In this document: positions 6,796-13,151 of the stretch, piece after piece
Layout: each line of letters opens with the position of its first letter
Position numbering within the stretch: position 1 is the stretch's first letter
From: CAWEHQ01 sp051001995
GTDB lineage: Bacteria > Actinomycetota > Thermoleophilia > Solirubrobacterales > Thermoleophilaceae
Direction: 5' to 3'
Assembly: GCA_051001995.1 (NCBI GenBank)
Contig: JBPCMT010000147.1
Location: forward strand, 1 to 13,208
Length of the DNA: 13,208 bases
The notes under the pieces: model-generated
The model's database searches: none
What the model was told of the DNA's origin: nothing
What the model saw: only the letters and a program-made list of their open reading frames with translations
Position numbers and translations under genes: made by a program

Positions 6796-7518
6796 TCACG
6801 GATGGAGCGAAAGCCGCTGGCCGTTCATCTTCGCGGCCGCGTCCGAGCAGAGGAAAGCGAGCGCCTCGGCGATGTCCTCGGCGCGCGTGAACGCGCGGTA
6901 CTCCTTGTCGGGGTTGCGCTCACGCATCTCCGGCGTGAGGATCGCGTTGACCACGACGACGTTGGCGCGGGCCCTCGAGCCGGCCTCGCGAAGGTCGTCG
7001 GCGAGCGCCAGCGTCCAGGCCTCGGCGGCCGCCTTCGCCGCCGCGTAGGCGGCGTTGGTCCCGCTCGGGCGCTGCGCCTGGGCCGACGACACCAGCGCGA
7101 AGCTGCCGCCGGCGTCGGCGAGCGCGTCGCGGAACGCGCGCGTCGCGTGCTGGACGGTGCGCACGAGCAGGTCGTGCAGCCACTCGTAGTCGTTCAGCGG
7201 CGCCTCGGCGAGCGCGACCCCGCCGCGCCAGCCGCCGACCAGGTGCAGGAGCGCGTCCACACGGCCGAAGCGTTCGAGGAGCGCATCCCGCCACGAGCGC
7301 GCAGCCGCCTCGCCGAGCAGGTCCACCGCCCGGGCGTCGAAGCGGTCGGATCCCAGGCCGAGCTGCGAGCCGAGCCGCTCGATCCGCTCCGCAGCGACGT
7401 CCGACGCGCATACCACCGCGCCGGCGTTCCCCAATCGCTTCACCACCGAAGGTCCCAACCCGCCGCCGGCCCCTGCGATCGCCACCACCCGGCCTTCGAT
7501 GTTCAGCGCCGGGCTCAA
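6796..7518 (-). CDS. SDR family NAD(P)-dependent oxidoreductase
   Basis: A 240-residue short-chain dehydrogenase of unknown substrate. The glycine-rich loop AGAGGGLGPSVV (just after the first strand VVAI) and the catalytic Y158/K162 in AAYAAAKAA, with VSSAQAQ supplying the serine, are clear. The usual NNAG is replaced by LVGGWRGG. The end (LAFLCSDAAAKMNGQRLSLHP) has the normal SDR shape. The frame is open far upstream inside the DUF6421-like gene, but homology begins at NIEGRVVAIAG. I place the start at TTG 7518-7516, which overlaps the TGA stop of the upstream gene in the tetranucleotide TTGA, a classic coupling arrangement; CTG 7506 is a poorer alternative. The coupling suggests the two proteins are made in fixed proportion and work together. 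Confidence 0.85.
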   Translation of the reverse strand: MSPALNIEGRVVAIAGAGGGLGPSVVKRLGNAGAVVCASDVAAERIERLGSQLGLGSDRFDARAVDLLGEAAARSWRDALLERFGRVDALLHLVGGWRGGVALAEAPLNDYEWLHDLLVRTVQHATRAFRDALADAGGSFALVSSAQAQRPSGTNAAYAAAKAAAEAWTLALADDLREAGSRARANVVVVNAILTPEMRERNPDKEYRAFTRAEDIAEALAFLCSDAAAKMNGQRLSLHP

Positions 7519-9644
7519 GCTGCCGCCGCCCGCTCGCCCTCGCTCGGGCGCCTCAGCGCCGGCTCGAGCTTGCGCTGGAGCTGGACGTAGAACAGGCTGA
7601 GCGGGAACTCGTCGTCCTTGACCAGGTCCACGAGCTCCTTCGGCTCCTCCACCTCGGGCAGTGTCCCGCGCGCCTCGCGCGCCCACCGCGACCCATGCGC
7701 CGGCGGGACGTACTCGGCCACGAGGTCGTGGGCGGCGAGCCACTGCGCGAGCTTCGAGCGGGCGATGCCGGAGTGATACAGCGACAGGACCCGCTCGCGT
7801 AGCGCCACCACGCCGTCGGCGACGCGCTTCCACTCGACGCGCAGCTCGTTGTCGGTCCAGTGCAGGTAGCCCTCGCGGTGGAGGAAGGCGAACAGCAGCT
7901 GCCCGCCGAGCCCGTCGTAGTTGCGCACCCGCGACCCGGTGACCGGGAAGCGGAGCATGCGGTCGAAGAGGACCGCGTACTGCACGCGCCGGGCGAAGGC
8001 GAAGCCCTGCCGCTCGAGCTCCACGGCTTCGCAGAACGCGGTGAGATCACAGCGAAGCTCCTCGAGCGAGTACATCCAGTACGGGCTGCGCTGGCGGATC
8101 ATGAACGGATCGAACGGCAGGTCCCCGTGCATGTGGGTCCGGTCGTGGATCAGGTCCCAGAGGACGTAGGCGTCGCGCGAGAGCCGCGGCGAGGACAGCA
8201 GGCAGCTCGCGTCGGGCGGCAGGTTGAGCCCCAGGACCTCCACCGCCCGCCCGCACACGCGCCGGAAGCGGTCGGCCTCGCGGTCGCAGAAGATCGCCCC
8301 GAAGTGGCTCGGCGGGCGTTCGGTCGTCGAGAACGTCTCGGGGAAGAGGACCGCGCACTCCGAGTCGTAGCCGGCGGTGTGGTCGACGAACGTCACCGGG
8401 ACGAACTTCGGGTTGTCGTAGCGCGAGCGCTCGAGCTCCGCGACGTGCTCGGGCCACGGCGTCCTGACCAGGAGTGCCTCGAAGCAGGTGTCGCGCGAGG
8501 CGTTCTGCTTGTACATCGGAAAAACCACCAGGTGCTCGCCTCCGTCACGACGCTCGCGCTCCGGCCTGAAGGCGTCCGTCGAGCGCATGAAGTCCGGCTT
8601 GGAGAAGCCGGCGGCCGCCCAGTCGTCGAGGTCGGCGACCAGCGCGTCGATGTACTGGCGCTGGTGCGGAAAGCGCGGAGCGAGCGCGCGGGCTGACGCG
8701 GCGACGGCGGTCGCGAGGGCCCCGACCCGGTCGCGGACGTAGCGCCGCAGGTCCACCGAGCCGTCGGGCTCCTGCATCAGCCGCAGCTCCTCCACGGCCG
8801 CCTTGAGGCTCTTCCACGCCGGGTCCGACAGCGCTGCCGAATGAGCGTCGCCAAAACCGTTATCGGCTGCGAAGCTCGGCTCCGCCGCCCACCAGGCAAG
8901 GTTCAGCCACAGGCTCGCGTGGTCGAGATGATCAAAGCAGTCGTCGCCGAAGAGGTCCGAGTCGGCGAGCACGATCACGCGGCCGCGGCCGCGCTCGGTC
9001 ACGGCGGCCAGCGGCGCGCCCGGCGCCGAGGCGGTGGAGGACGCGCGCGCCAAGACGCGCCCGGCGCCATCCAGCTCCAGCGTTCCCGCGCGGTAGAGGC
9101 AGGCCTCGCGCACGCCGGCGAGGAGATCGGTGCGGCGCCCACTGGACCCGTTCTGCCCGACGAGCTCGGGCAGGATCCACGACGGCGCTTCCCGGCAGCG
9201 CTCGTAGTCCTGGACCGTGGCGTTCTCGATCCGCATGCCGAACCGCGCGAGCAGTTCGTTGAGGTTGTTGCCGTACTTGTCCTGCTCGGTCTCGCCGAGG
9301 ACGATCAGGCCGCCGCCGCGCTCGACGAACCGCTCAACCGAGTCGAGCTCGGCGGGGGAGAGCCGCGGCGAGCGCTCGTTCGTGGTCGCCTCCCACCGTC
9401 GCTCGGAGGGATGCGCGATGACGAGCACGTCCGCGTCGGCGAGCAGCTGATCCGAGAGCTCGTGGTCGGCGTTACAGGCCACTCCGAAGCCGTGTGCCGC
9501 GAGCGCGTCCGCGGCGGTGGCGTAGGAGGAGTCCGCCGGGTGCGCGGGCTGCATCGCGCGCGCGAGCTCGCGCCGGATGGTCCAGGCCTCGCTGTGGGAC
9601 TCGTCGAAGACGACGCGGGCGAGCTGTGGGGCGGTGGCTGCCAT
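7515..9644 (-). CDS. DUF6421-like protein with N-terminal GATase-like domain, function unknown
   Basis: A 709-residue cytosolic protein without signal peptide or membrane segment. The N-terminal part (about 10-270) looks like a class I glutamine-amidotransferase-like fold: DESHSEAW, ADVLVIAHPS, then FVERGGGLIVLGETEQDKYG, and later GRGRVIVLADSDLFGDD. The C-terminal part (about 290-690) resembles what I remember as DUF6421, with LWDLIHDRTHMHGDLPFDPF, SPYWMYSLEELRCDLTAF and RVRNYDGLGGQLLFAFL. H500, D501, H504 and E528/E529 are arranged somewhat like a divergent zinc-peptidase site (see findings). The ATG at 9644 is preferred over TTG 9692 because that TTG lies in the -35 box of a strong promoter; GGAG stands just before the ATG. 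The gene heads an operon with SDR and threonine aldolase and is divergent from an Lrp/AsnC gene. The domain name is from memory. Confidence 0.8.
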   Translation of the reverse strand: MAATAPQLARVVFDESHSEAWTIRRELARAMQPAHPADSSYATAADALAAHGFGVACNADHELSDQLLADADVLVIAHPSERRWEATTNERSPRLSPAELDSVERFVERGGGLIVLGETEQDKYGNNLNELLARFGMRIENATVQDYERCREAPSWILPELVGQNGSSGRRTDLLAGVREACLYRAGTLELDGAGRVLARASSTASAPGAPLAAVTERGRGRVIVLADSDLFGDDCFDHLDHASLWLNLAWWAAEPSFAADNGFGDAHSAALSDPAWKSLKAAVEELRLMQEPDGSVDLRRYVRDRVGALATAVAASARALAPRFPHQRQYIDALVADLDDWAAAGFSKPDFMRSTDAFRPERERRDGGEHLVVFPMYKQNASRDTCFEALLVRTPWPEHVAELERSRYDNPKFVPVTFVDHTAGYDSECAVLFPETFSTTERPPSHFGAIFCDREADRFRRVCGRAVEVLGLNLPPDASCLLSSPRLSRDAYVLWDLIHDRTHMHGDLPFDPFMIRQRSPYWMYSLEELRCDLTAFCEAVELERQGFAFARRVQYAVLFDRMLRFPVTGSRVRNYDGLGGQLLFAFLHREGYLHWTDNELRVEWKRVADGVVALRERVLSLYHSGIARSKLAQWLAAHDLVAEYVPPAHGSRWAREARGTLPEVEEPKELVDLVKDDEFPLSLFYVQLQRKLEPALRRPSEGERAAAA

Positions 9645-10173
9645 GGCTCCGCGGTGCCCGGCAACGGTACGCCCGGCCTCGGTCGATGTCAACGCCGATC
9701 AAGACCCGATCCGCGCAATAATCCGCCGTATCGATGCCCTTGACCGCAAGATCCTTACGCTGCTGCTGGAGGATGGGCGGCGCACCTACGACGACGTCGG
9801 GCGGCGCGTGAGCCTGAGCGCGCCCTCGGTCAAGCGACGGGTGGACCGGCTGCGCGAGCGCGGGGCGCTCCAGGGCTTCACCGCGGTGGTCGACCACGGG
9901 GCGCTGGGCTGGGACACCGAGGCGCTGGTGGAGCTCTTCTACGAGGCGGGCACGACACTCGACCGGGTCGCGGCGACGCTGCACGAGCACCCCGAGGTCG
10001 TCGAGGCGTGGAGCGTCACCGGAGAGGCCGACGCGATAGCCCGCGTGCGGACCCAGGACAATGCCGACCTCGAGCGGCTGATCATGGAGCTCCAGCGCAC
10101 CGGGCTCGTGGTCCGCACCCGGTCCCAGGTCGTGCTCTCGCGGCTCGTGGGTACGCCGCGGGCCGAGGCCTGA
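9643..10173 (+). CDS. Lrp/AsnC family transcriptional regulator
   Basis: A 176-residue (from ATG 9643) regulator of the feast/famine type, which senses an amino acid or related metabolite. The N-terminal winged helix-turn-helix covers about residues 32-75: IDALDRKILTLLLEDGRRTY, then DVGRRVSLSAPSVKRRVDRL. The RAM ligand-binding/oligomerisation domain follows (about 78-170), with the typical VVEAWSVTGEADAIARVRT strand pair. The start is uncertain. ATG 9643 is the last ATG, GTG or TTG in this frame before the conserved domain, yet it overlaps the divergent DUF6421-like start codon within CCATGG and lacks a good Shine-Dalgarno sequence. A near-consensus -10, AATAAT (9717-9722), lies downstream of it, hinting that the real start could be a non-standard codon nearer IDALDRK. 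It most likely regulates the divergent operon. Confidence 0.88.
   Translation: MAPRCPATVRPASVDVNADQDPIRAIIRRIDALDRKILTLLLEDGRRTYDDVGRRVSLSAPSVKRRVDRLRERGALQGFTAVVDHGALGWDTEALVELFYEAGTTLDRVAATLHEHPEVVEAWSVTGEADAIARVRTQDNADLERLIMELQRTGLVVRTRSQVVLSRLVGTPRAEA
9664..9692 (-). promoter_or_regulatory. Promoter of the DUF6421-SDR-aldolase operon
   Basis: On the minus strand a perfect -35 TTGACA (9692-9687) and a -10 TACCGT (9669-9664, TANNNT type) are separated by exactly 17 bases. Transcription would start near 9657, leaving a leader of about 13 bases that contains GGAG before the ATG at 9644. The promoter lies inside the 5' end of the divergent Lrp/AsnC frame, so a regulator bound there could control both genes. 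Confidence 0.65.
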
Positions 10174-10198
10174 CGGCGATCGGCTAGGTTCCCGCCCC

Positions 10199-10639
10199 GT
10201 GACCGACGCCCAGATCCGACTCGTCATGCGCGCCGACGCCGTGTTCAAGCTGCTGCTCGGGCTCCTGCTCCTGGTCGCGACCTGGGGTGGGGTCTACGAC
10301 CTGCTCCGGCTGCCGATCGCCCAGCCCGAGGTCTTCACCCAGGCTGCGGGCGCGCTCGCGATCGGGTTCGCCTATCTGCTCTCTCAGGCGCCCGACGAGC
10401 CGGCCCTGCTGCGCCCGATCGCGACCGGTGCCGCCATCGCGAACGGGCTGGCCGCCTTCGTGATCCTCGTCTGGCTCGTGACCGGCAAGCTCGGGGTCGG
10501 CGGCTTCGGGACTGTCCTGTTCGTGATCGTGCTGCTGATGCTGATCGCCTTCGCCTTCTTTCAGTTCCGGATCAGCCGCCTGTCGACGACCACGAGCGGC
10601 GCGTGGGCGCACGACGACGAGACGCGCCCGCTGGCCTAG
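10199..10639 (+). CDS. Small four-helix membrane protein, function unknown
   Basis: A 146-residue integral membrane protein that I do not recognise. Four hydrophobic segments are visible, at about residues 15-36 (VFKLLLGLLLLVATWGGV), 45-64, 70-96 (ANGLAAFVILVWLV) and 102-123 (VLFVIVLLMLIAFAFF). A short polar C-terminus ends in AHDDETRPLA. The start GTG at 10199 fits the beginning of the polar N-terminus (TDAQIRLVMRADAV). No Shine-Dalgarno sequence is present, but TAGGTT eight bases upstream could be a -10 for a leaderless message, or the gene may simply be read through from the Lrp/AsnC gene 25 bases before. It ends 10 bases from the convergent exporter gene, with no visible terminator between. 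Confidence 0.75.
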   Translation: MTDAQIRLVMRADAVFKLLLGLLLLVATWGGVYDLLRLPIAQPEVFTQAAGALAIGFAYLLSQAPDEPALLRPIATGAAIANGLAAFVILVWLVTGKLGVGGFGTVLFVIVLLMLIAFAFFQFRISRLSTTTSGAWAHDDETRPLA

Positions 10640-10649
10640 CCGCTCACGA

Positions 10650-12242
10650 CTACGCGACCGCCGCCTGCGGCTCCCGTGCGGGCTCGTGCTCGAGGTGGGT
10701 GCCGTCGTCCAGCTCTTCCTCGGGCAGCACCGACTCGCGCTCGATGTCCCGCTCGCGGACCAACCAGAGGGCGGCCACGGCGCCCGCGGCGGCGAGCACG
10801 CCGCCGAGCACCAGGATCTCGTTGATCCCCGCGAGGAAGCCCTCGCGCGCTGAGCCGGCCACGGCCTCCCGTGCGCCGGCGGGCACCGAGGCGAGGACGG
10901 CGTCGAGGTTGCCCGACGACGTCGCCTCCACGAGCTGGCGCGGCCGGTCGCCGGCGGCCGCGGGCGTGCCCGCGGCGACCTCCGCGACCTTGTCGGCGCC
11001 GCGACCGAGGAAGATCGCCCCCCAGGCGGCGATGCCGACCGCCACGCCGACCTGGCGGAAGGTGTCGTTGATCCCCGAGGCCATCCCGCTCTGCTCCTTT
11101 GGGACGACGCTCAGCGCGACGTCGGCGATCACCGGGTTGAGCAGCCCGACGCCGACGCCCGCGACGAGGAACCCGCCGAGCAGCGCGGTCCACTCCGATC
11201 CGATTCCGAGGCCGGACATGAGGAACAGCCCGATCGCGGCGAGCCCGAGGCCGCCGGCCATCAGGAAGCGGGCCTGTACGCGCCCGAGCAGTGAGCCCGC
11301 GAAAGCCGCGGCGACGAAGCTCGCGATCGTGATCGGCAGGTAGCGGACGCCGGCCTCGAGCGGCGAGTGCCCGAGGAAGCCCTGGAGGTAGAGCGTCAGG
11401 TACAGGAACAGGGCGAACATCGACCCGGAGAGGGCGAAGGCGGCGAGTTGTACGCCGGTGAACGCCCGGTTGCGGAACAGGTGGAGCGGCAGCATCGGCT
11501 CGGGCACGCGCCGCTCGGCGACGACGAACGCGGCCATCAGGACCGCCGCGCCGGCGAACAGGCTGACGATCAGCGCGCTGCCCCATCCCTCCTCGTTGCC
11601 GCGCAGGAGCGCGAGCACCAGCAGGAACAGGCCGCCGCTGAACGTGACGAGGCCTGCCCAGTCGATCCTCGTTGCGGCCGGGTCGCGCGACTCGCGCAGG
11701 CGGAGGTATGTGACGGCGATCGCGGCGAGCCCGATCGGGACGTTGATGAAGAAGATCGACTCCCAGCCGAGCGCGTCGGTGAGCGCTCCTCCCACCAGGG
11801 GGCCGACCGCGACCGCGACGCCGATCGTGGCGCCGTACAGGCCCATCGCCTTCCCGCGCTCGCGGCCGGCCGGGAACTCCTGCGCGATCAGCGCCAGGGA
11901 GACCGCGAACATGATCGCCCCGCCGATGCCCTGGAGGCCGCGGGAGAGGTTCAGGAACGTCGCGTCCGGAGCGAGGCCGGCGAGCAGGGAGGCGAGCGAG
12001 AACACGCCCAGACCGATCGCGAACACCCGTCGCCGCCCGAGCTGGTCCGCGAGCGACCCGGCGGTCAGGACCACGGCGGCGAGCGTCAGCGCGTAGGCGT
12101 CGATCACCCACTGGAGGTCGGTGAAGCTGGCGCCGAGATCGTCTTGGATCGAAGGCAGCGCGGTGTTGACCACCGTGATGTCGAGGAGCAGCATGAAGGT
12201 CGCCACCGAGACGGCGATCAGGGTCCACCATTTGCGAGCCAT
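10650..12242 (-). CDS. MFS drug:H+ antiporter, DHA2 family (EmrB/QacA-like, 14 TM)
   Basis: A 530-residue inner-membrane exporter predicted to expel drugs or other amphipathic compounds using the proton gradient. Family marks: first helix with LDITVVNTALPSI (motif D1), motif A in SLADQLGRRRVFAIG between helices 2 and 3, the antiporter motif C in helix 5 (GVAVAVGPLVGGAL), and WESIFFINVPIG after it. The overall length and hydrophobic pattern fit 14 helices. A polar loop of about 65 residues (DKVAEVAAGTPAAAGD onward) lies before the last helix, as in QacA-type proteins, and the C-terminal tail is acidic. The ATG has GGAGGAA about six bases upstream. It is divergent from a MarR gene, with palindromic operators between them, which argues for inducible efflux. 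The transported compound cannot be predicted. Confidence 0.93.
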   Translation of the reverse strand: MARKWWTLIAVSVATFMLLLDITVVNTALPSIQDDLGASFTDLQWVIDAYALTLAAVVLTAGSLADQLGRRRVFAIGLGVFSLASLLAGLAPDATFLNLSRGLQGIGGAIMFAVSLALIAQEFPAGRERGKAMGLYGATIGVAVAVGPLVGGALTDALGWESIFFINVPIGLAAIAVTYLRLRESRDPAATRIDWAGLVTFSGGLFLLVLALLRGNEEGWGSALIVSLFAGAAVLMAAFVVAERRVPEPMLPLHLFRNRAFTGVQLAAFALSGSMFALFLYLTLYLQGFLGHSPLEAGVRYLPITIASFVAAAFAGSLLGRVQARFLMAGGLGLAAIGLFLMSGLGIGSEWTALLGGFLVAGVGVGLLNPVIADVALSVVPKEQSGMASGINDTFRQVGVAVGIAAWGAIFLGRGADKVAEVAAGTPAAAGDRPRQLVEATSSGNLDAVLASVPAGAREAVAGSAREGFLAGINEILVLGGVLAAAGAVAALWLVRERDIERESVLPEEELDDGTHLEHEPAREPQAAVA

Positions 12243-12262
12243 CGGTCTTCCTCCGTTCGCGG

Positions 12263-12292
12263 GCTATACTTTTAGTCAGGAAACCTTGTCAG
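12263..12292 (-). promoter_or_regulatory. Promoter of the DHA2 exporter gene
   Basis: Minus-strand -35 CTGACA (12292-12287) and -10 TATAGC (12268-12263), with an 18-base spacer. The -35 lies within the central TCAGG-N3-CCTGA palindrome and the spacer covers the adjacent imperfect copy, so a protein bound there would block RNA polymerase. I see no equally good rightward promoter for the MarR gene. Confidence 0.5.
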
Positions 12293-12339
12293 GCTGCCTG
12301 AGTATGAGGCGACCCTAGCAAAAAAGTCAAGCGACCTGA
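12276..12339. repeat. Tandem MarR-type operators, TCAGG-N3-CCTGA
   Basis: Three related 13-bp palindromic units lie in the exporter/MarR gap: 12276-12288 TCAGGAAACCTTG (right arm imperfect), 12289-12301 TCAGGCTGCCTGA (perfect) and 12327-12339 TCAAGCGACCTGA (one mismatch). The first two abut; the third lies 38 bases from the second. Arm and spacer lengths are identical in all three, which is unlikely by chance. They overlap the exporter promoter. The natural ligand is the adjacent MarR protein; this is inferred from position. Confidence 0.6.
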
Positions 12340-12362
12340 CGAAAAGGCAGAGGGGATGCGAG

Positions 12363-12827
12363 ATGACCGAGGCCTGGAGGAGATACAACGAGCGGAGGCC
12401 GCTTCCGCCGCTGCTCGGCGAGGTCAAGGAAATCGCGATCGACGAGCTGCACCGGCGACTCGCGGAGGAAGGCTTCGACCAGATTCGGCCGAGCCACGGC
12501 TGCGTGTTCCGCTTCGTCGAGCGCGGGGGGTCGCGGCTGACCGATCTCGCCGCGCGCTCGGGCTTCACGAAGCAGGCGGTCGGGGAGGTCGCCGACCACC
12601 TCGAGAGCCTGGGTTACGTGGAGAGAGCGCCGGATCCCGGCGACCGCCGGGCGAAGCTCATCGGGCTGACCGACCGAGGCGCGGACGCGCAGGCCGCGGC
12701 GATGCGGATCTTCGCCGACATCGAGCGCCGCTGGGCCGAGCGCTACGGCGACGAGCGAATCGCCGCCCTCCGCGAGATGCTCGAGGAGATCGTCGCGGTC
12801 GAGCGCGCGCCGGCCGCGGCCGCCTGA
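12363..12827 (+). CDS. MarR family transcriptional regulator
   Basis: A 154-residue winged helix-turn-helix regulator, expected to act as a dimeric repressor released by a small aromatic ligand. The recognition region is at about 58-80 (LTDLAARSGFTKQAVGEVAD) and the wing is the typical YVERAPDPGDRRAKLIGLTDRG. The helices at the two ends (ELHRRLAEEGF; RRWAERYGDERIAALREML) would form the dimer interface. ATG 12363 is preferred over the overlapping out-of-frame ATG 12355 because AGAGGGG lies about eight bases upstream and the protein then starts MTEAWRRYNER. It is divergent from the DHA2 exporter with tandem palindromes in the gap, so repression of the exporter, and probably of itself, is likely. 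Confidence 0.92.
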   Translation: MTEAWRRYNERRPLPPLLGEVKEIAIDELHRRLAEEGFDQIRPSHGCVFRFVERGGSRLTDLAARSGFTKQAVGEVADHLESLGYVERAPDPGDRRAKLIGLTDRGADAQAAAMRIFADIERRWAERYGDERIAALREMLEEIVAVERAPAAAA

Positions 12828-12843
12828 CGCACGCGCCGGAAGC

Positions 12844-12872
12844 GCCCTCGGCGTCTCCTACCCTCCGAGGGC
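12844..12872 (+). promoter_or_regulatory. Perfect hairpin abutting the start codon of the DUF3817-like gene
   Basis: An 8-bp perfect inverted repeat, GCCCTCGG (12844-12851) and CCGAGGGC (12865-12872), with a 13-base loop, ends on the base before ATG 12873. Its 3' arm contains the only Shine-Dalgarno-like bases (GAGGG) for that gene, so folding would hide the ribosome site. No T-run follows, so an ordinary terminator is less likely. Confidence 0.45.
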
Positions 12873-13151
12873 ATGTCCCTCTTCCAGGCCGTTCGCCTGT
12901 TCTCGGCCGTCGAGTCGGCCATCTTCGCCGCCCTGCTGGTGGTGGCGATCGGCCACGTGGACGAGCGGGCGACGTTCCTGCTCGGCCTGACGCACGGCAT
13001 CGGCTTCCTCGGCCTCTTCGCGCTCATCTACTACGCCTGCCTGCGACGCGCCCTGCCCTGGCCGGTACTCGCGAGCGCGGTCCTCCTGACGCCGTTCGGT
13101 AGCTCGATCCACATCGAGCTGCTGCGCCGCCGCCGCCCGGCGCCGCGCTAG
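12873..13151 (+). CDS. DUF3817-like small integral membrane protein
   Basis: A 92-residue protein with about three hydrophobic segments: SAVESAIFAALLVVAIG (about 11-27), THGIGFLGLFALIYYACL (about 40-57) and WPVLASAVLLTPFGSSIHI (about 63-81), then a basic tail (RRRRPAPR). The pattern of an early helix with an acidic residue (AVES), a GLTHGIGF turn and a closing LLTPFG resembles DUF3817, a small actinobacterial membrane family of unknown role; this match is from memory. The ATG is the only sensible start; no strong ribosome binding site is free, because the GAGGG before it lies in a hairpin arm. It follows the MarR gene by 45 bases and may be cotranscribed. Its stop shares the CTAG tetranucleotide with a possible minus-strand stop. 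Confidence 0.75.
   Translation: MSLFQAVRLFSAVESAIFAALLVVAIGHVDERATFLLGLTHGIGFLGLFALIYYACLRRALPWPVLASAVLLTPFGSSIHIELLRRRRPAPR

Noticed and set aside
9645..9692. Longer DUF6421-like protein from TTG 9692
   Set aside because: That TTG is the first three bases of a perfect TTGACA -35 box with a 17-base spacer to TACCGT, so it would lie upstream of the transcript.
12355..13102. Plus-strand open frame of 248 codons overlapping the MarR and DUF3817-like genes
   Set aside because: It is out of frame with both, is Arg-rich, lacks a domain, and spans the gap between two well-supported genes.
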